Below the pieces are notes generated by a model, which saw nothing but the letters and a program-made list of their open reading frames with translations, was not told where the DNA came from and ran no database searches. Positions 51,979-60,339 of a stretch of DNA of 64,000 nt are shown piece after piece. Made by a program: the position numbers and the translations under genes. This DNA is from Gammaproteobacteria bacterium (GTDB taxonomy: Bacteria > Pseudomonadota > Gammaproteobacteria > Tenderiales > Tenderiaceae). Positions within the stretch are counted from its first letter, which is position 1. Every line of letters starts with the position of its first letter. The stretch is taken from contig JACQEP010000004.1 of assembly GCA_016200485.1 (NCBI GenBank), positions 1 to 64,000 on the forward strand, in the 5' to 3' direction.

Positions 51979-52887
51979 CTACTGCGTGGGAAATTTTCCG
52001 CCAGGGATACACCTGCCCACCGAACCCATCGCGCAGATCGTCCGATCCACCCAAATGGCACGATCGAGTTTGGCACCTTCCAGCTTGGCGCCGCTAAGAT
52101 CGGCCCCCCAAAAATCGGCGTAGGACAAATCGCTACCACTCAAATCCGCACCTTGCAGATTGCTCCCCTGAAACGCAGCCCCGACAAGTTTTGCAAAACG
52201 AAAATCAGACTGAACCATCTCCGACATGCTCAGATTGGTGTAGGAAAGATCGGCATCCGCAAGAACAACACCGCTAAAATTACTCCCCGAAAAATTAGCA
52301 TTCATTGCCTCTGCACCACGCATATTGATCTGCTGAAGATCGATACCCTGCATGAAACAATTGTTCCAGTTAACCTTAGGCCCCGGCGCTGCTGCACAAT
52401 CCGCCGCATTGCTAAATTGAGTCTCCGGCTTGTACTCCCAGATCACCCATATCATCACCCCCAATACCACTCCGAGAAATGGAATCACTAACATCATGGA
52501 CGGTTGATCACGCCTCGCCTCCAGCATCCGTTCCAATCTGGCTTTGCGATAGGTAACCTCTTCCGGCGATTCAAACTCACGGCGATCTGTGCCACGACGA
52601 TTCTGATCTGGATTATCCTGTTGCTGCCGGCGATCCAGGGATCGTTCATCAGCAGCACGACGAGCCGCTTCCAGCCGATCCTGTGCAATCGGATCAGTAA
52701 GATCCGCCTTCATCACTTCGGGGATCAGTTCCTCAACTTCGTTAATCTTTTGCCAACTCTTGCGATCGAGACTGACTTCATCGCTATCATGTAAGCGACC
52801 GATCAATAAATACTGGGCAATTACCCGCTGGGGGAAAGGCCCCCGCACGTCATCGTTGCGTCGCGTGTACCACAGTTGATGGCTCAT
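51979..52887 (-). CDS. GYF-like/pentapeptide-repeat membrane protein
   Basis: A roughly 302-residue protein. The N-terminus MSHQLWYTRRNDDVRGPFP resembles a GYF_2 domain (W-Y...G-P-hydrophobic). A charged linker with many Arg and Gln (RRAADERSLDRRQQQD) follows, then one membrane helix (MMLVIPFLGVVLGVMIWVIW near residue 140), and a C-terminal pentapeptide array (ANFSGSNFSGVVLADADLSY onward, about 13 repeats) ending with two cysteines. The array should be periplasmic or cytoplasmic depending on topology. No function is known. ATG at 52887. Confidence 0.85.
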   Translation of the reverse strand: MSHQLWYTRRNDDVRGPFPQRVIAQYLLIGRLHDSDEVSLDRKSWQKINEVEELIPEVMKADLTDPIAQDRLEAARRAADERSLDRRQQQDNPDQNRRGTDRREFESPEEVTYRKARLERMLEARRDQPSMMLVIPFLGVVLGVMIWVIWEYKPETQFSNAADCAAAPGPKVNWNNCFMQGIDLQQINMRGAEAMNANFSGSNFSGVVLADADLSYTNLSMSEMVQSDFRFAKLVGAAFQGSNLQGADLSGSDLSYADFWGADLSGAKLEGAKLDRAIWVDRTICAMGSVGRCIPGGKFPTQ

Positions 52888-53007
52888 AAGCTCGACTATA
52901 ACGCTGCCACGATTCACTTCCAATCAGACTAGCCGACCGCCAGCCCCTGTCTTATACTGCTTATACCTTGAATTATCGGCATATTCCGCCAATGCTTTAT
53001 ATATAAA

Positions 53008-54231
53008 ATGGAAATCAACGGCTTACCGCCCCCTCTGCCCTTGAAACTATTGACGACACTGGTTGATAGCTGGCGCGTGGGCCAAATTCTGCAAGCCACC
53101 GTTGTCCGGCCATTAAGCCCGCAAATTGTATTACTCCAAATCAACCAGCAAACGCTTCCGGCCGAGACCCCTATTCATCTCACCTCTGGTCAACGCCTGG
53201 AACTACAGGTCACTCAATTAAGACCCAAACCGATCCTCAGTATCCTGCTTCCCGCGCCTGAAACACCCGTGATGCAACATGCCCTGCGCGAGGCCTTGCC
53301 GCGCCAAACGGGGATGGCGCCATTGCTGGCAAACCTGAGTGCGATTGCGACTCAACAAGGCGAGCAGGTGCGGTTACTCCCCGCTCCGGTAGTAGCGGCC
53401 GCACGCGATCTGCTCAATAAGTTGACCAAGAGTGAGCAGATTACTCAACCCAACGTATTAAAAACAGCGATTGCCAATTCCGGTTTATTGTTGGAACACA
53501 AACTTGTTGACCCCCAGCGCCGTGAAAACCCTGAGGAGTTTGATCGCGACATCAAGGCGCTGTTACTGCGTTTACTCAATGTCACCACCCAGAATCAAGC
53601 GGCATCCTCACGCCAACCCACCGTGGCGGCATCTCCCAATGTTACGACCACTGCTTTACCACCCTTGCCATCATCCATTGCAGCAGCCTTACCGCCACCA
53701 CAACACTTGACACCCAAGGCTGAACCTGCGGCCGAGGCCAGCATGCAGCAACTCAGTAACTTGCTACAGGTGATGCATGAATTAGGCCGTCAGAGCGAAG
53801 GCAGTCTGGCACGTTTACAACTCCAGCAACTCAACTCGCTGCCGCAACCCGATCAACCCACCCTGTTATGGAGTTTTGAGCTCCCCATTCGCCATCAGGA
53901 ACAGGTCAATGTATTTCAGTTTTTTATTGAGGGCGAGGCAGCTTCCGAAAAAAAACGACGTCACAAGAAGCGCTGGGCTGTCACCGTTGCCTTTGATCTC
54001 AAAGAGCTGGGGCCCGCCTATGCCCGGCTGGGCATGGAAGACGAAGCAGTGTCTGCAACATTCTGGGCTGAACGCCAAGGAACCACGAAACTCATTCATC
54101 AACATCTCGATGAACTCGGACAACGCCTCCGCCATGCAGGCATCGAACCCAAAGCATTGCAATGCTTTTGTGGTACACCACCCGCGCTCAAGACACGCCC
54201 CAAGACTATGTCACTGGATATCAGCGTATGA
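53008..54231 (+). CDS. FliK-like flagellar hook-length control protein
   Basis: A 407-residue protein with a proline- and glutamine-rich N-terminal half and a C-terminal domain resembling the Flg_hook domain of FliK: LLWSFELPIRHQEQ, WAVTVAFDLKELGPAYARL and the following strands. FliK measures hook length and switches export specificity. This copy lies outside the main flagellar cluster and is coupled to a small FlhB-like gene. No clear ribosome site precedes its ATG. Confidence 0.75.
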   Translation: MEINGLPPPLPLKLLTTLVDSWRVGQILQATVVRPLSPQIVLLQINQQTLPAETPIHLTSGQRLELQVTQLRPKPILSILLPAPETPVMQHALREALPRQTGMAPLLANLSAIATQQGEQVRLLPAPVVAAARDLLNKLTKSEQITQPNVLKTAIANSGLLLEHKLVDPQRRENPEEFDRDIKALLLRLLNVTTQNQAASSRQPTVAASPNVTTTALPPLPSSIAAALPPPQHLTPKAEPAAEASMQQLSNLLQVMHELGRQSEGSLARLQLQQLNSLPQPDQPTLLWSFELPIRHQEQVNVFQFFIEGEAASEKKRRHKKRWAVTVAFDLKELGPAYARLGMEDEAVSATFWAERQGTTKLIHQHLDELGQRLRHAGIEPKALQCFCGTPPALKTRPKTMSLDISV

Positions 54232-54521
54232 AAAAATCGGACGAACAACCTGTTCCTACCGCTGTCGCCCTGCAATGGGATGGTTACACCACACCCCGTG
54301 TCACCGCCAAGGGGGAAGGTGCCGTTGCCGCGGAAATCATCGCCCTTGCGGCCAAACACGACATTCCCTTGCAGGAAAATGCGGAACTGGCGCGTGTTTT
54401 GTCGCAAATTGAATTAGACGAAGAGATTCCGGAGGTGTTATACCGGGCGGTCGCAGAAGTGATTGCCTTTGCCTATTATCTTTCGGGGCGGGTATCCGTC
54501 ATACCGCCAGACAGAGCTTAA
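54228..54521 (+). CDS. Small FlhB C-terminal homologue
   Basis: A 97-residue soluble protein matching the cytoplasmic tail of FlhB (EscU/YscU family): AVALQWDGYTTPRVTAKGEG, AEIIALAAKHDIPLQENAELARVL, and IPEVLYRAVAEVIAFAYYLSG. It lacks the membrane part and the NPTH autocleavage motif; the equivalent position reads WDG. Such FhlB-type proteins can substitute for the FlhB tail. The ATG overlaps the stop of the FliK-like gene (ATGA), so both act with the export apparatus. Confidence 0.88.
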   Translation: MKKSDEQPVPTAVALQWDGYTTPRVTAKGEGAVAAEIIALAAKHDIPLQENAELARVLSQIELDEEIPEVLYRAVAEVIAFAYYLSGRVSVIPPDRA

Positions 54522-54572
54522 AAGACTCTCGAATACATTGATCAGGTATTCAAAGATGGGCGGGAAAGAAAT

Positions 54573-54593
54573 TGTAGGGGCGATTCATGAATC
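54573..54593. repeat. GTAGGGGCGATTCATGAATC repeat, copy 1
   Basis: Contains the 12-base palindrome GATTCATGAATC (54582-54593). The same palindrome occurs at 55252-55263. The two copies flank the DUF2802 gene and the 59-codon gene. Confidence 0.6.
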
Positions 54594-54616
54594 CTCAGTA
54601 CGTTTTCAACAAGCTG

Positions 54617-55015
54617 TCAGACCAGTTCTTCTGCTACCGATGTTCCATGCAACCGCACCAGCAACTCCGCCTCTTCGCGCAGCAAATGGCAGCGTTTCAT
54701 CAGATCAGTAACTGACGCACCGCGCTGAGCCATTTCAATGGCCTGATTGTAGGTCTGTACCGAGGGATCGTGCACATCCATTTGATCCTGACGATAGGAG
54801 AGATTACCCAACTTGGACTCCACTCGCGCCAGATGTGTACCCACACCCGCCGCACCGGCATACAAAGCCCGCAATTCGTTTTCAATCACCTTGATGCGCA
54901 GGCATGCCGAATTTAATTCACGATTCAACCGTCGCTGCCGCCGAATCAGGATCATCCCGCCCAGCAACAACACTCCAATTAACGAAAATACAATGATGGC
55001 ACTTATCGTATCCAT
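54617..55015 (-). CDS. DUF2802 membrane-anchored protein
   Basis: A 132-residue protein with an N-terminal transmembrane helix (ISAIIVFSLIGVLLLGGMI), a coiled coil (RRLNRELNSACLRIKVIENEL) and the DUF2802 tail ending with AIEMAQRGASVTDLMKRCHLLREEAELLVRLHG. It occupies the same place, last gene after cheW, as the DUF2802 genes of Pseudomonas chemotaxis operons. Its function is not known. A link to chemotaxis is inferred from position. Confidence 0.85.
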   Translation of the reverse strand: MDTISAIIVFSLIGVLLLGGMILIRRQRRLNRELNSACLRIKVIENELRALYAGAAGVGTHLARVESKLGNLSYRQDQMDVHDPSVQTYNQAIEMAQRGASVTDLMKRCHLLREEAELLVRLHGTSVAEELV

Positions 55016-55030
55016 CGCAAAAATCCTGTG

Positions 55031-55210
55031 CTATGCATATTCATCGATCCCCGTTTGACCATCATCGCGCGGCCCTTGGTCTTTTTTGGGTGGTTGCTTT
55101 TTTGGGGGTTGTCGCGGTGGCTGCTGCGACTTTTCCTTGTCATCAATGGGTCGTAACGGTCTCTGGGGCCAAGTGGGTCCAACGGGAGGTGTATTATCAA
55201 TCTCGGCCAT
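55031..55210 (-). CDS. Small proline-rich protein in the che operon
   Basis: A 59-codon frame on the minus strand, ATG at 55210, stop TAG at 55031: MAEIDNTPPVGPTWPQRPLR at the start, a basic, Pro/Gln/Lys-rich middle and a GQTGIDEYA end. The PPVGPTWPQRP opening and the acidic DEYA end resemble short proteins found between cheW and DUF2802 in other gammaproteobacterial chemotaxis operons. It lies 57 bases after cheW and 15 before the DUF2802 gene. No ribosome site is obvious. Probably disordered; the role is unknown. Confidence 0.65.
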   Translation of the reverse strand: MAEIDNTPPVGPTWPQRPLRPIDDKEKSQQPPRQPPKKQPPKKDQGPRDDGQTGIDEYA

Positions 55211-55250
55211 TAAACATTAGTATCCCTACGTGGTACTTAAGTGATAAGCG

Positions 55251-55272
55251 CGATTCATGAATCGTCCCTACA
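55251..55272. repeat. GTAGGGACGATTCATGAATC repeat, copy 2
   Basis: On the minus strand TAGGGACGATTCATGAATCG begins with the cheW stop codon TAG (55268-55270). It shares the GATTCATGAATC palindrome with 54582-54593. A related unit overlaps the dnaE stop at 11332. Confidence 0.6.
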
Positions 55273-55756
55273 GACTGGAAAACTCCTTCCATTCTTCGTC
55301 AGTCAACAATTTATCAATATCCACCAGAATCAACAAACCGTCATCGCGATTAGCGACCCCTTGAATATAGCGCGAACTCTCATTGTTGCCGACTCTCGGT
55401 GCACTCTCGATCTCGTTCTGCTTGAGATAAACCACTTCCGCCACGCTGTCGACCAGGATGCCCACTACCTGCTCCCCGGCCTCAATAATCACAATCCGGG
55501 TGGAGTCATCTGATTCTTTTTGATCCAACCCAAAGCGCTTGCGGGTATCCACTACCGTAACCACATTTCCGCGAAGGTTAATAATCCCGAGTACATAATC
55601 CGGCGCACCGGGGACAGGCGCAATTTCCGTCATGCGCAACACTTCCTGTACCTGCATGACATTAATACCGAAGGTTTCTTCCCCCAGGCGAAAGGTAACC
55701 CATTGAGTTACTTCACTATCCTGTGCTTGTGCCTGCGACTGATGATTTATGCTCAT
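55268..55756 (-). CDS. cheW: Chemotaxis coupling protein CheW
   Basis: CheW links chemoreceptors to CheA. The 162-residue protein has EVTQWVTFRLGEETFGINVMQVQEVLR, PGAPDYVLGIINLRGNVVTVVDTRKRFGL and VVGILVDSVAEVV, all typical. The ATG at 55756 has GGGAG 10 bases before it; an upstream TTG would add six residues. Follows parP by 82 bases; the stop codon is inside a repeat. Confidence 0.96.
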   Translation of the reverse strand: MSINHQSQAQAQDSEVTQWVTFRLGEETFGINVMQVQEVLRMTEIAPVPGAPDYVLGIINLRGNVVTVVDTRKRFGLDQKESDDSTRIVIIEAGEQVVGILVDSVAEVVYLKQNEIESAPRVGNNESSRYIQGVANRDDGLLILVDIDKLLTDEEWKEFSSL

Positions 55757-55838
55757 TAACGTGTGCTCCCACAATCCTTAGAGGTAGCTACCCCCCCACA
55801 AACAGCGCAGACCGATCTCTGAGACCAGTCCCTACAGA

Positions 55839-56543
55839 TCATATGTCGTCTCCGCGACGAGTTTCTTTAGTTGTACCCGGACTCACTAATCCGATAAGGC
55901 GCTCGACATCCAGCAGGGCGCACATTTGGTCGATCAACATCCCGGCCAGCCATGGCCGCTGGCTCCTATCCCTTCTCCAGCGTATCTTGTCACGTGTCAA
56001 TTTTAGGACCTTACCCATACTTTCACAGGCCAGTCCCCATTCGCCATTGCCCACCAGGATGATGTGTGTGAAGGGACGTGACTGCGCCAAGGCCTCACGC
56101 GCCCGATGACGCTCGGGGATCACGAGGCGGGCCACATCAATCACCTTTACCTGCCGCCCCCGCACCGGCATCAACCCAAGAAACCAATCCTGACGTCCTG
56201 GCAAGGCGGTCACTTGATTATTCCATCTCACAATACCATTCAGTTCGATCAAGGGCACCGCCAACGTCAGCGCCCCGGCTACCTTATATAAGACGCAATC
56301 GAATTGACTGTCCGCCCATGCGGGATACGTCAATTCCACTTCCACTGCGTTAGTTTCTGATTTTTGCCCAACTACGACTTGCGATGAAGCCACCGGAACC
56401 ATTTGGCTCTCAACCACCTGCAAGGCGGGTATAGACGTAATGGCGACTTCAGTAACATCATCCAGCAAAGCATCGATATAAACCTTGAGCGCCAGATCCT
56501 GCGCAAGCAATTGTCCAACCGCCTGTTTTTCAAGCACCGTCAT
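55839..56543 (-). CDS. CheW-domain protein, ParP-like
   Basis: A 234-residue protein with a CheW-like domain in its C-terminal half (ALTLAVPLIELNGIVRWN, LMPVRGRQVKVIDVARLVIP, LACESMGKVLKLT) and an N-terminal acidic segment. In Vibrio and Pseudomonas the gene in this position, right after parC, encodes ParP, which ties the ParC ATPase to CheA and the receptor array at the pole. It overlaps parC by four bases. Naming as ParP rests mainly on position. Confidence 0.8.
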   Translation of the reverse strand: MTVLEKQAVGQLLAQDLALKVYIDALLDDVTEVAITSIPALQVVESQMVPVASSQVVVGQKSETNAVEVELTYPAWADSQFDCVLYKVAGALTLAVPLIELNGIVRWNNQVTALPGRQDWFLGLMPVRGRQVKVIDVARLVIPERHRAREALAQSRPFTHIILVGNGEWGLACESMGKVLKLTRDKIRWRRDRSQRPWLAGMLIDQMCALLDVERLIGLVSPGTTKETRRGDDI

Positions 56544-57325
56544 ATCGCTACCGCTCGGGTCACATTTTTCTCATTCAGTTTCAGGGCTTCCAGCAACTGC
56601 TGATAGGCAACAACTCCGCGTGCACCCGGCTCCATCATCGGTAATGGAATACCGGCCTTGCTGGCCTCCCGGAATTGCGTATCTACAGGAATCACTGAGT
56701 TCCATAAATCCGGCGCATAACGCTCACGCAATGTCTGCAACGCATCTGTCGAAGCACGTGTCCGCCGATCAAATAACGTTGGCACGATCAAGTAAGGCAG
56801 CTTGACACTGCGCGAACGCGTGATCATCGTCAATGTATTTACCATCCGCTCTAATCCTTTTAATGCCAGGAACTCTGTTTGCACTGGAATCACCAGTTGA
56901 TCACACGCCGCCAGGGCATTGACCATCAAGACGCCTAACATCGGCGGGCAATCAATGACTGCGTAATCAAACTGGTCACTGAGTTGAGTCAGCGCCTTTT
57001 TAATGACCAAGCCCATTCCGCTCTTGGTCCCCAGCTGTCGATCCAATGTTGCCAACGCCATTGACGCTGGCAACAATCGCAACCGATCAAAGCGCGTTGG
57101 CAGAATCACGCTTTGCGGACTGATGTGAGTATCCTGAAATAAAGTATATACACTCTTTTCCAGATCGTCCGGGCTATAGCGAAAATAAGAGGTCAAAGAA
57201 CCATGCGGGTCGATATCCACCAGTAAAGTGCGTTGCCCCGCCCTTGCCAGCAAACCACCCAGCGAAACCGCTGTTGTGGTTTTACCCACACCCCCCTTTT
57301 GATTGGCAATGGCGATCACTTTCAT
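56540..57325 (-). CDS. ParA-family ATPase of the chemotaxis operon (ParC)
   Basis: A 261-residue MinD/ParA-type ATPase starting MKVIAIANQKGGVGKTTTAV, with the deviant Walker A at residues 10-17, LLVDIDPHGSLTSYF and VIDCPPMLGVLMVNALAA. In chemotaxis operons ParC positions the signalling array at the old pole. It lies between motD and the ParP-like gene, starting two bases after the motD stop. Confidence 0.9.
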   Translation of the reverse strand: MKVIAIANQKGGVGKTTTAVSLGGLLARAGQRTLLVDIDPHGSLTSYFRYSPDDLEKSVYTLFQDTHISPQSVILPTRFDRLRLLPASMALATLDRQLGTKSGMGLVIKKALTQLSDQFDYAVIDCPPMLGVLMVNALAACDQLVIPVQTEFLALKGLERMVNTLTMITRSRSVKLPYLIVPTLFDRRTRASTDALQTLRERYAPDLWNSVIPVDTQFREASKAGIPLPMMEPGARGVVAYQQLLEALKLNEKNVTRAVAI

Positions 57326-57327
57326 CG

Positions 57328-58416
57328 CTATCTACTCTTTACCGGAGCTTGTTGGGCAGGCGTTTGCGGAGCCCGCTCTTCGATCTTTTTCATTGAATCA
57401 GTGGCCTTAAGCTGATCCATCACCGATTTCATTTGATCCTCCCGCGTCGGTGTCGGCTTCGCTTGCTCACGCGTAGTCAGCAACTGGTCCACCTTCGGCG
57501 GTGCATCAAGATCAATATTGGCCTGTGGCAATGCTGGTAACGCCTTTTCACTCTCATCACCCGGCGATTGCATATCTTCTGACAAAATCACTATTTTCAC
57601 CCGGCGATTCCGGGCACGACCTTCTGGAAGATTGTTATCCGCCACCGGCCGGTATTGACCATAGCCTATAGCCATCATGCGCTCTGGCGCCACCTTAACA
57701 TCATCGAACAGATGTACAACGCTGGCGGCTCTAGAAGCCGAAAGTTCCCAATTTGATCGAAATTCTGAACTCCTGAAGGGCTGGTTATCCGTATAGCCTT
57801 CGACCTTGATCGGATTTTCGAATTTACTCAACACTCCGCCCACGTCGGTTAACACCTTCACGGCTTCCGGCTGAATATGTGTGCTACCAGTGGCAAATAA
57901 CACAGCCGAGTTGATTTCTACTTCAATCCTATCTTCGCTCTGACTAATTTTGGCCTGATTCTTATCGATTAACTGACTGAGAGCCTTTTGCATGTCCTGA
58001 GAGATACGTTTCATTTTCTCTTTCTTGGTATCCTGCGCATTTTTTTTATCTTGCGAGATGCGTTTCATATTGTCCTTTTGCAACTCGGACGCCTTACCCC
58101 CTGCCGTTCTGAGTTCTCGTTGTTGTTGAACCGGGACTCGTATTAACTGAGCGGTGGTTGGATCGGGCCGCACACTTTCAAACGGGGACTGAGGCGCCGT
58201 AATCGGCGTCCCTACCTGCACCGGTTCCAAGCTTCTGGGTGCCGCATGAAAAGCCGAGATTAAAGACTGGGACAAGACACGAAACTTACCTTCATTAATC
58301 GAAGACAAGGCATACATCACCACGAAAAAGGCAAACAGGAGGGTAATAAAGTCGGCATAGGAAACCAGCCAACGTTCGTGGTTTTCATGTTCTTCGTGCT
58401 TTTTCTTGCGTGCCAT
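57328..58416 (-). CDS. motD: Flagellar motor stator protein MotD (MotB family)
   Basis: A 362-residue stator B subunit. One transmembrane helix (FITLLFAFFVVMYALSS) follows the plug region and carries the proton-binding Asp22 in SYADFITLL. A long linker precedes a C-terminal OmpA/MotB peptidoglycan-binding domain (VEGYTDNQPFRSSEFRSNWELSASRAASVV). The linker contains the near-repeat MKRISQDKKNAQDTKKEK/MKRISQDMQKAL. The ATG at 58416 has CAGGA five bases upstream; the longer start is rejected. Confidence 0.93.
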   Translation of the reverse strand: MARKKKHEEHENHERWLVSYADFITLLFAFFVVMYALSSINEGKFRVLSQSLISAFHAAPRSLEPVQVGTPITAPQSPFESVRPDPTTAQLIRVPVQQQRELRTAGGKASELQKDNMKRISQDKKNAQDTKKEKMKRISQDMQKALSQLIDKNQAKISQSEDRIEVEINSAVLFATGSTHIQPEAVKVLTDVGGVLSKFENPIKVEGYTDNQPFRSSEFRSNWELSASRAASVVHLFDDVKVAPERMMAIGYGQYRPVADNNLPEGRARNRRVKIVILSEDMQSPGDESEKALPALPQANIDLDAPPKVDQLLTTREQAKPTPTREDQMKSVMDQLKATDSMKKIEERAPQTPAQQAPVKSR

Positions 58417-58524
58417 GTATTCCTGCTCGCCATCTTCCTGGACAATGGCTGTCAAAATGTCGACCATTCATTAATGGTGCAAGATACGTGCCTATTACGG
58501 CGCCGATTTATATTATCCCTATCA

Positions 58525-59265
58525 CTAATGCAAGTATCCCTGGAGTTTGGTCTCGATACTGCGCGGATTTTCACCTTCGGCGATGGAAATGATGCCCTCG
58601 ATCAGCATCTCTCGAAACTGCGTTTGCTTGTGAATCAGACCTTTTAGCTTATTCGCAATCGGCAACAGGAACAAATTGGCCATGCCGACCCCATAGATCG
58701 TCGCCACGAAGGCCACCGCAATCCCTGAACCCAGCTTGCTGGGATCAGCAAGATTATTCATGACATGGATCAAACCCATGACCGCACCGATAATCCCGAT
58801 GGTTGGAGAATATCCTCCCATACCTTCATAAACCTTGGCGGCCTGGGTATCGAAATGTTCCTTGGTGCCAATTTCGACCTCCAGAATCTTGCGAATGGCC
58901 TCTGGCTCACTACCATCCACCAGCAATTGCAAGCCTTTCTGGGCAAAGAGATCGGTTTCCGCTTCAACCAAGGACTCCAAACCCAACAGCCCTTCCTTGC
59001 GTGCAATGCTACTCCAGCTAATAATCTTCTCGATGGCGCCCTTCTCTTCCACCTTGGGCGGAAACACCATCCACATCAGCATGGTCAGTGAACGCAAGAA
59101 GACGGACATCGGCGTTTGGACCAATATTGCTCCGATTGTCCCCCCCGCCACGATCAAAAATGCGGTCAGCTGTAGCAAAGACCCAATGTGACCGCCTTCC
59201 AACGCGTTACCACCGAGTATGGCGCCCAGGCCAAGTGCTACACCGAGGATGGTGAGTATATCCAT
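58525..59265 (-). CDS. motC: Flagellar motor stator protein MotC (MotA family)
   Basis: A 246-residue four-helix stator A subunit of the MotA/ExbB/TolQ family: MDILTILGVALGLGAILGGN, VLVQTPMSVFLRSLT-like (AILVQTPMSVFLRSLTM), and the GGYSPTIGIIGAVMGLIHVM motif with conserved Pro residues, then VAFVATIYGVGMANLFLLPIA. Followed by motD 108 bases on, as in the Pseudomonas che operon. Confidence 0.95.
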   Translation of the reverse strand: MDILTILGVALGLGAILGGNALEGGHIGSLLQLTAFLIVAGGTIGAILVQTPMSVFLRSLTMLMWMVFPPKVEEKGAIEKIISWSSIARKEGLLGLESLVEAETDLFAQKGLQLLVDGSEPEAIRKILEVEIGTKEHFDTQAAKVYEGMGGYSPTIGIIGAVMGLIHVMNNLADPSKLGSGIAVAFVATIYGVGMANLFLLPIANKLKGLIHKQTQFREMLIEGIISIAEGENPRSIETKLQGYLH

Positions 59266-59268
59266 GGC

Positions 59269-60330
59269 CTAAACCGATTCCACCAACCCTGATCCCACGT
59301 CTTTCAATGACACCACCCGATCCGCAAGCCCCGCCTCTACAATCGCCGCTGGCATGCCGTAGATGACACAGGATGCCTCATCCTGCGCCCACACTGTCGC
59401 TCCTTTTTGTTTGAGTACGCGCGCACCCTCACGTCCATCTGCCCCCATCCCGGTGAGTACTACGGCCAAGACATCACCGTCATAAACACCCGCCACAGAG
59501 GTAAACGTAACATCGACACTCGGTTTGTAGGTCTGTCCGGCCTCAGCCTCAATAATTCTGATATGTGGCGCACCACTGTGTTGCGCTTCAATCAACATTT
59601 GCTTGCCACCCGGCGCCAGAAATGCTGTCCCTGGAGTCAGAACGTCGCCATCATGCGCTTCTTTAACTGCAATCTGGCATAACTTGTTCAAGCGTTCTGC
59701 AAATGCCGGCGTAAATGTGGACGGCATATGCTGAATCAAAACAATGGGCAAAGGAAAATTCTTGGGTAACTGCGTCAATACTTCTTGCAATGCCACCGGC
59801 CCACCGGTCGAGGTACCTATCGCCACCAACCGATACTTACCCTTGCGCACCGCTGGTTTCACCGATGGGGTGACAACAGGCATCGCTGGCATAGGTTTCT
59901 TGGGGGTCTTCACAGCACTAGACTTCGCCAATCCCCGCGCCCCGATTAAACGCACACGCGCACACAACTGTCGCTTGACTGTCTCGCGATCGGAGGAAAT
60001 TTCCTCCATTTGTTTTGGAAGAAAATCGACGGCACCGGCATCCAAGGCATCAAAGGTTGCCTTTGCCCCTTCGGTTGTCAGCGATGAAAACATCAATATG
60101 GGCGTCGGTGTGGATTCCATAATGCGCCGTACAGCACTGATGCCATCCATGATCGGCATTTCGATATCCATGGTCACCACATCAGGTTTTAATTTCGCGA
60201 CCTGATCTACCGCTTCCTTGCCATTACTGGCCGCGCCGACAACTTCGATATGGCTATCGCTCGACAGTATCTCTGTCAATCGTTTTCTGAAGAATGCCGA
60301 GTCATCGACCACTAAGACCCGCACTGGCAT
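59269..60330 (-). CDS. cheB: Chemotaxis methylesterase CheB
   Basis: CheB demethylates and deamidates chemoreceptors and is activated by CheA phosphorylation. The 353-residue protein has an N-terminal receiver (RVLVVDDSAFFRKRL, phosphoacceptor Asp55 in VTMDIEMP), a linker, and a methylesterase domain with the Ser-His-Asp triad in AIGTSTGGPVA, LIQHMPSTFTP and LTGMGADGREGA. It lies between cheA and motC, with three bases to motC. Confidence 0.96.
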   Translation of the reverse strand: MPVRVLVVDDSAFFRKRLTEILSSDSHIEVVGAASNGKEAVDQVAKLKPDVVTMDIEMPIMDGISAVRRIMESTPTPILMFSSLTTEGAKATFDALDAGAVDFLPKQMEEISSDRETVKRQLCARVRLIGARGLAKSSAVKTPKKPMPAMPVVTPSVKPAVRKGKYRLVAIGTSTGGPVALQEVLTQLPKNFPLPIVLIQHMPSTFTPAFAERLNKLCQIAVKEAHDGDVLTPGTAFLAPGGKQMLIEAQHSGAPHIRIIEAEAGQTYKPSVDVTFTSVAGVYDGDVLAVVLTGMGADGREGARVLKQKGATVWAQDEASCVIYGMPAAIVEAGLADRVVSLKDVGSGLVESV

Positions 60331-60339
60331 AAAACTCTC

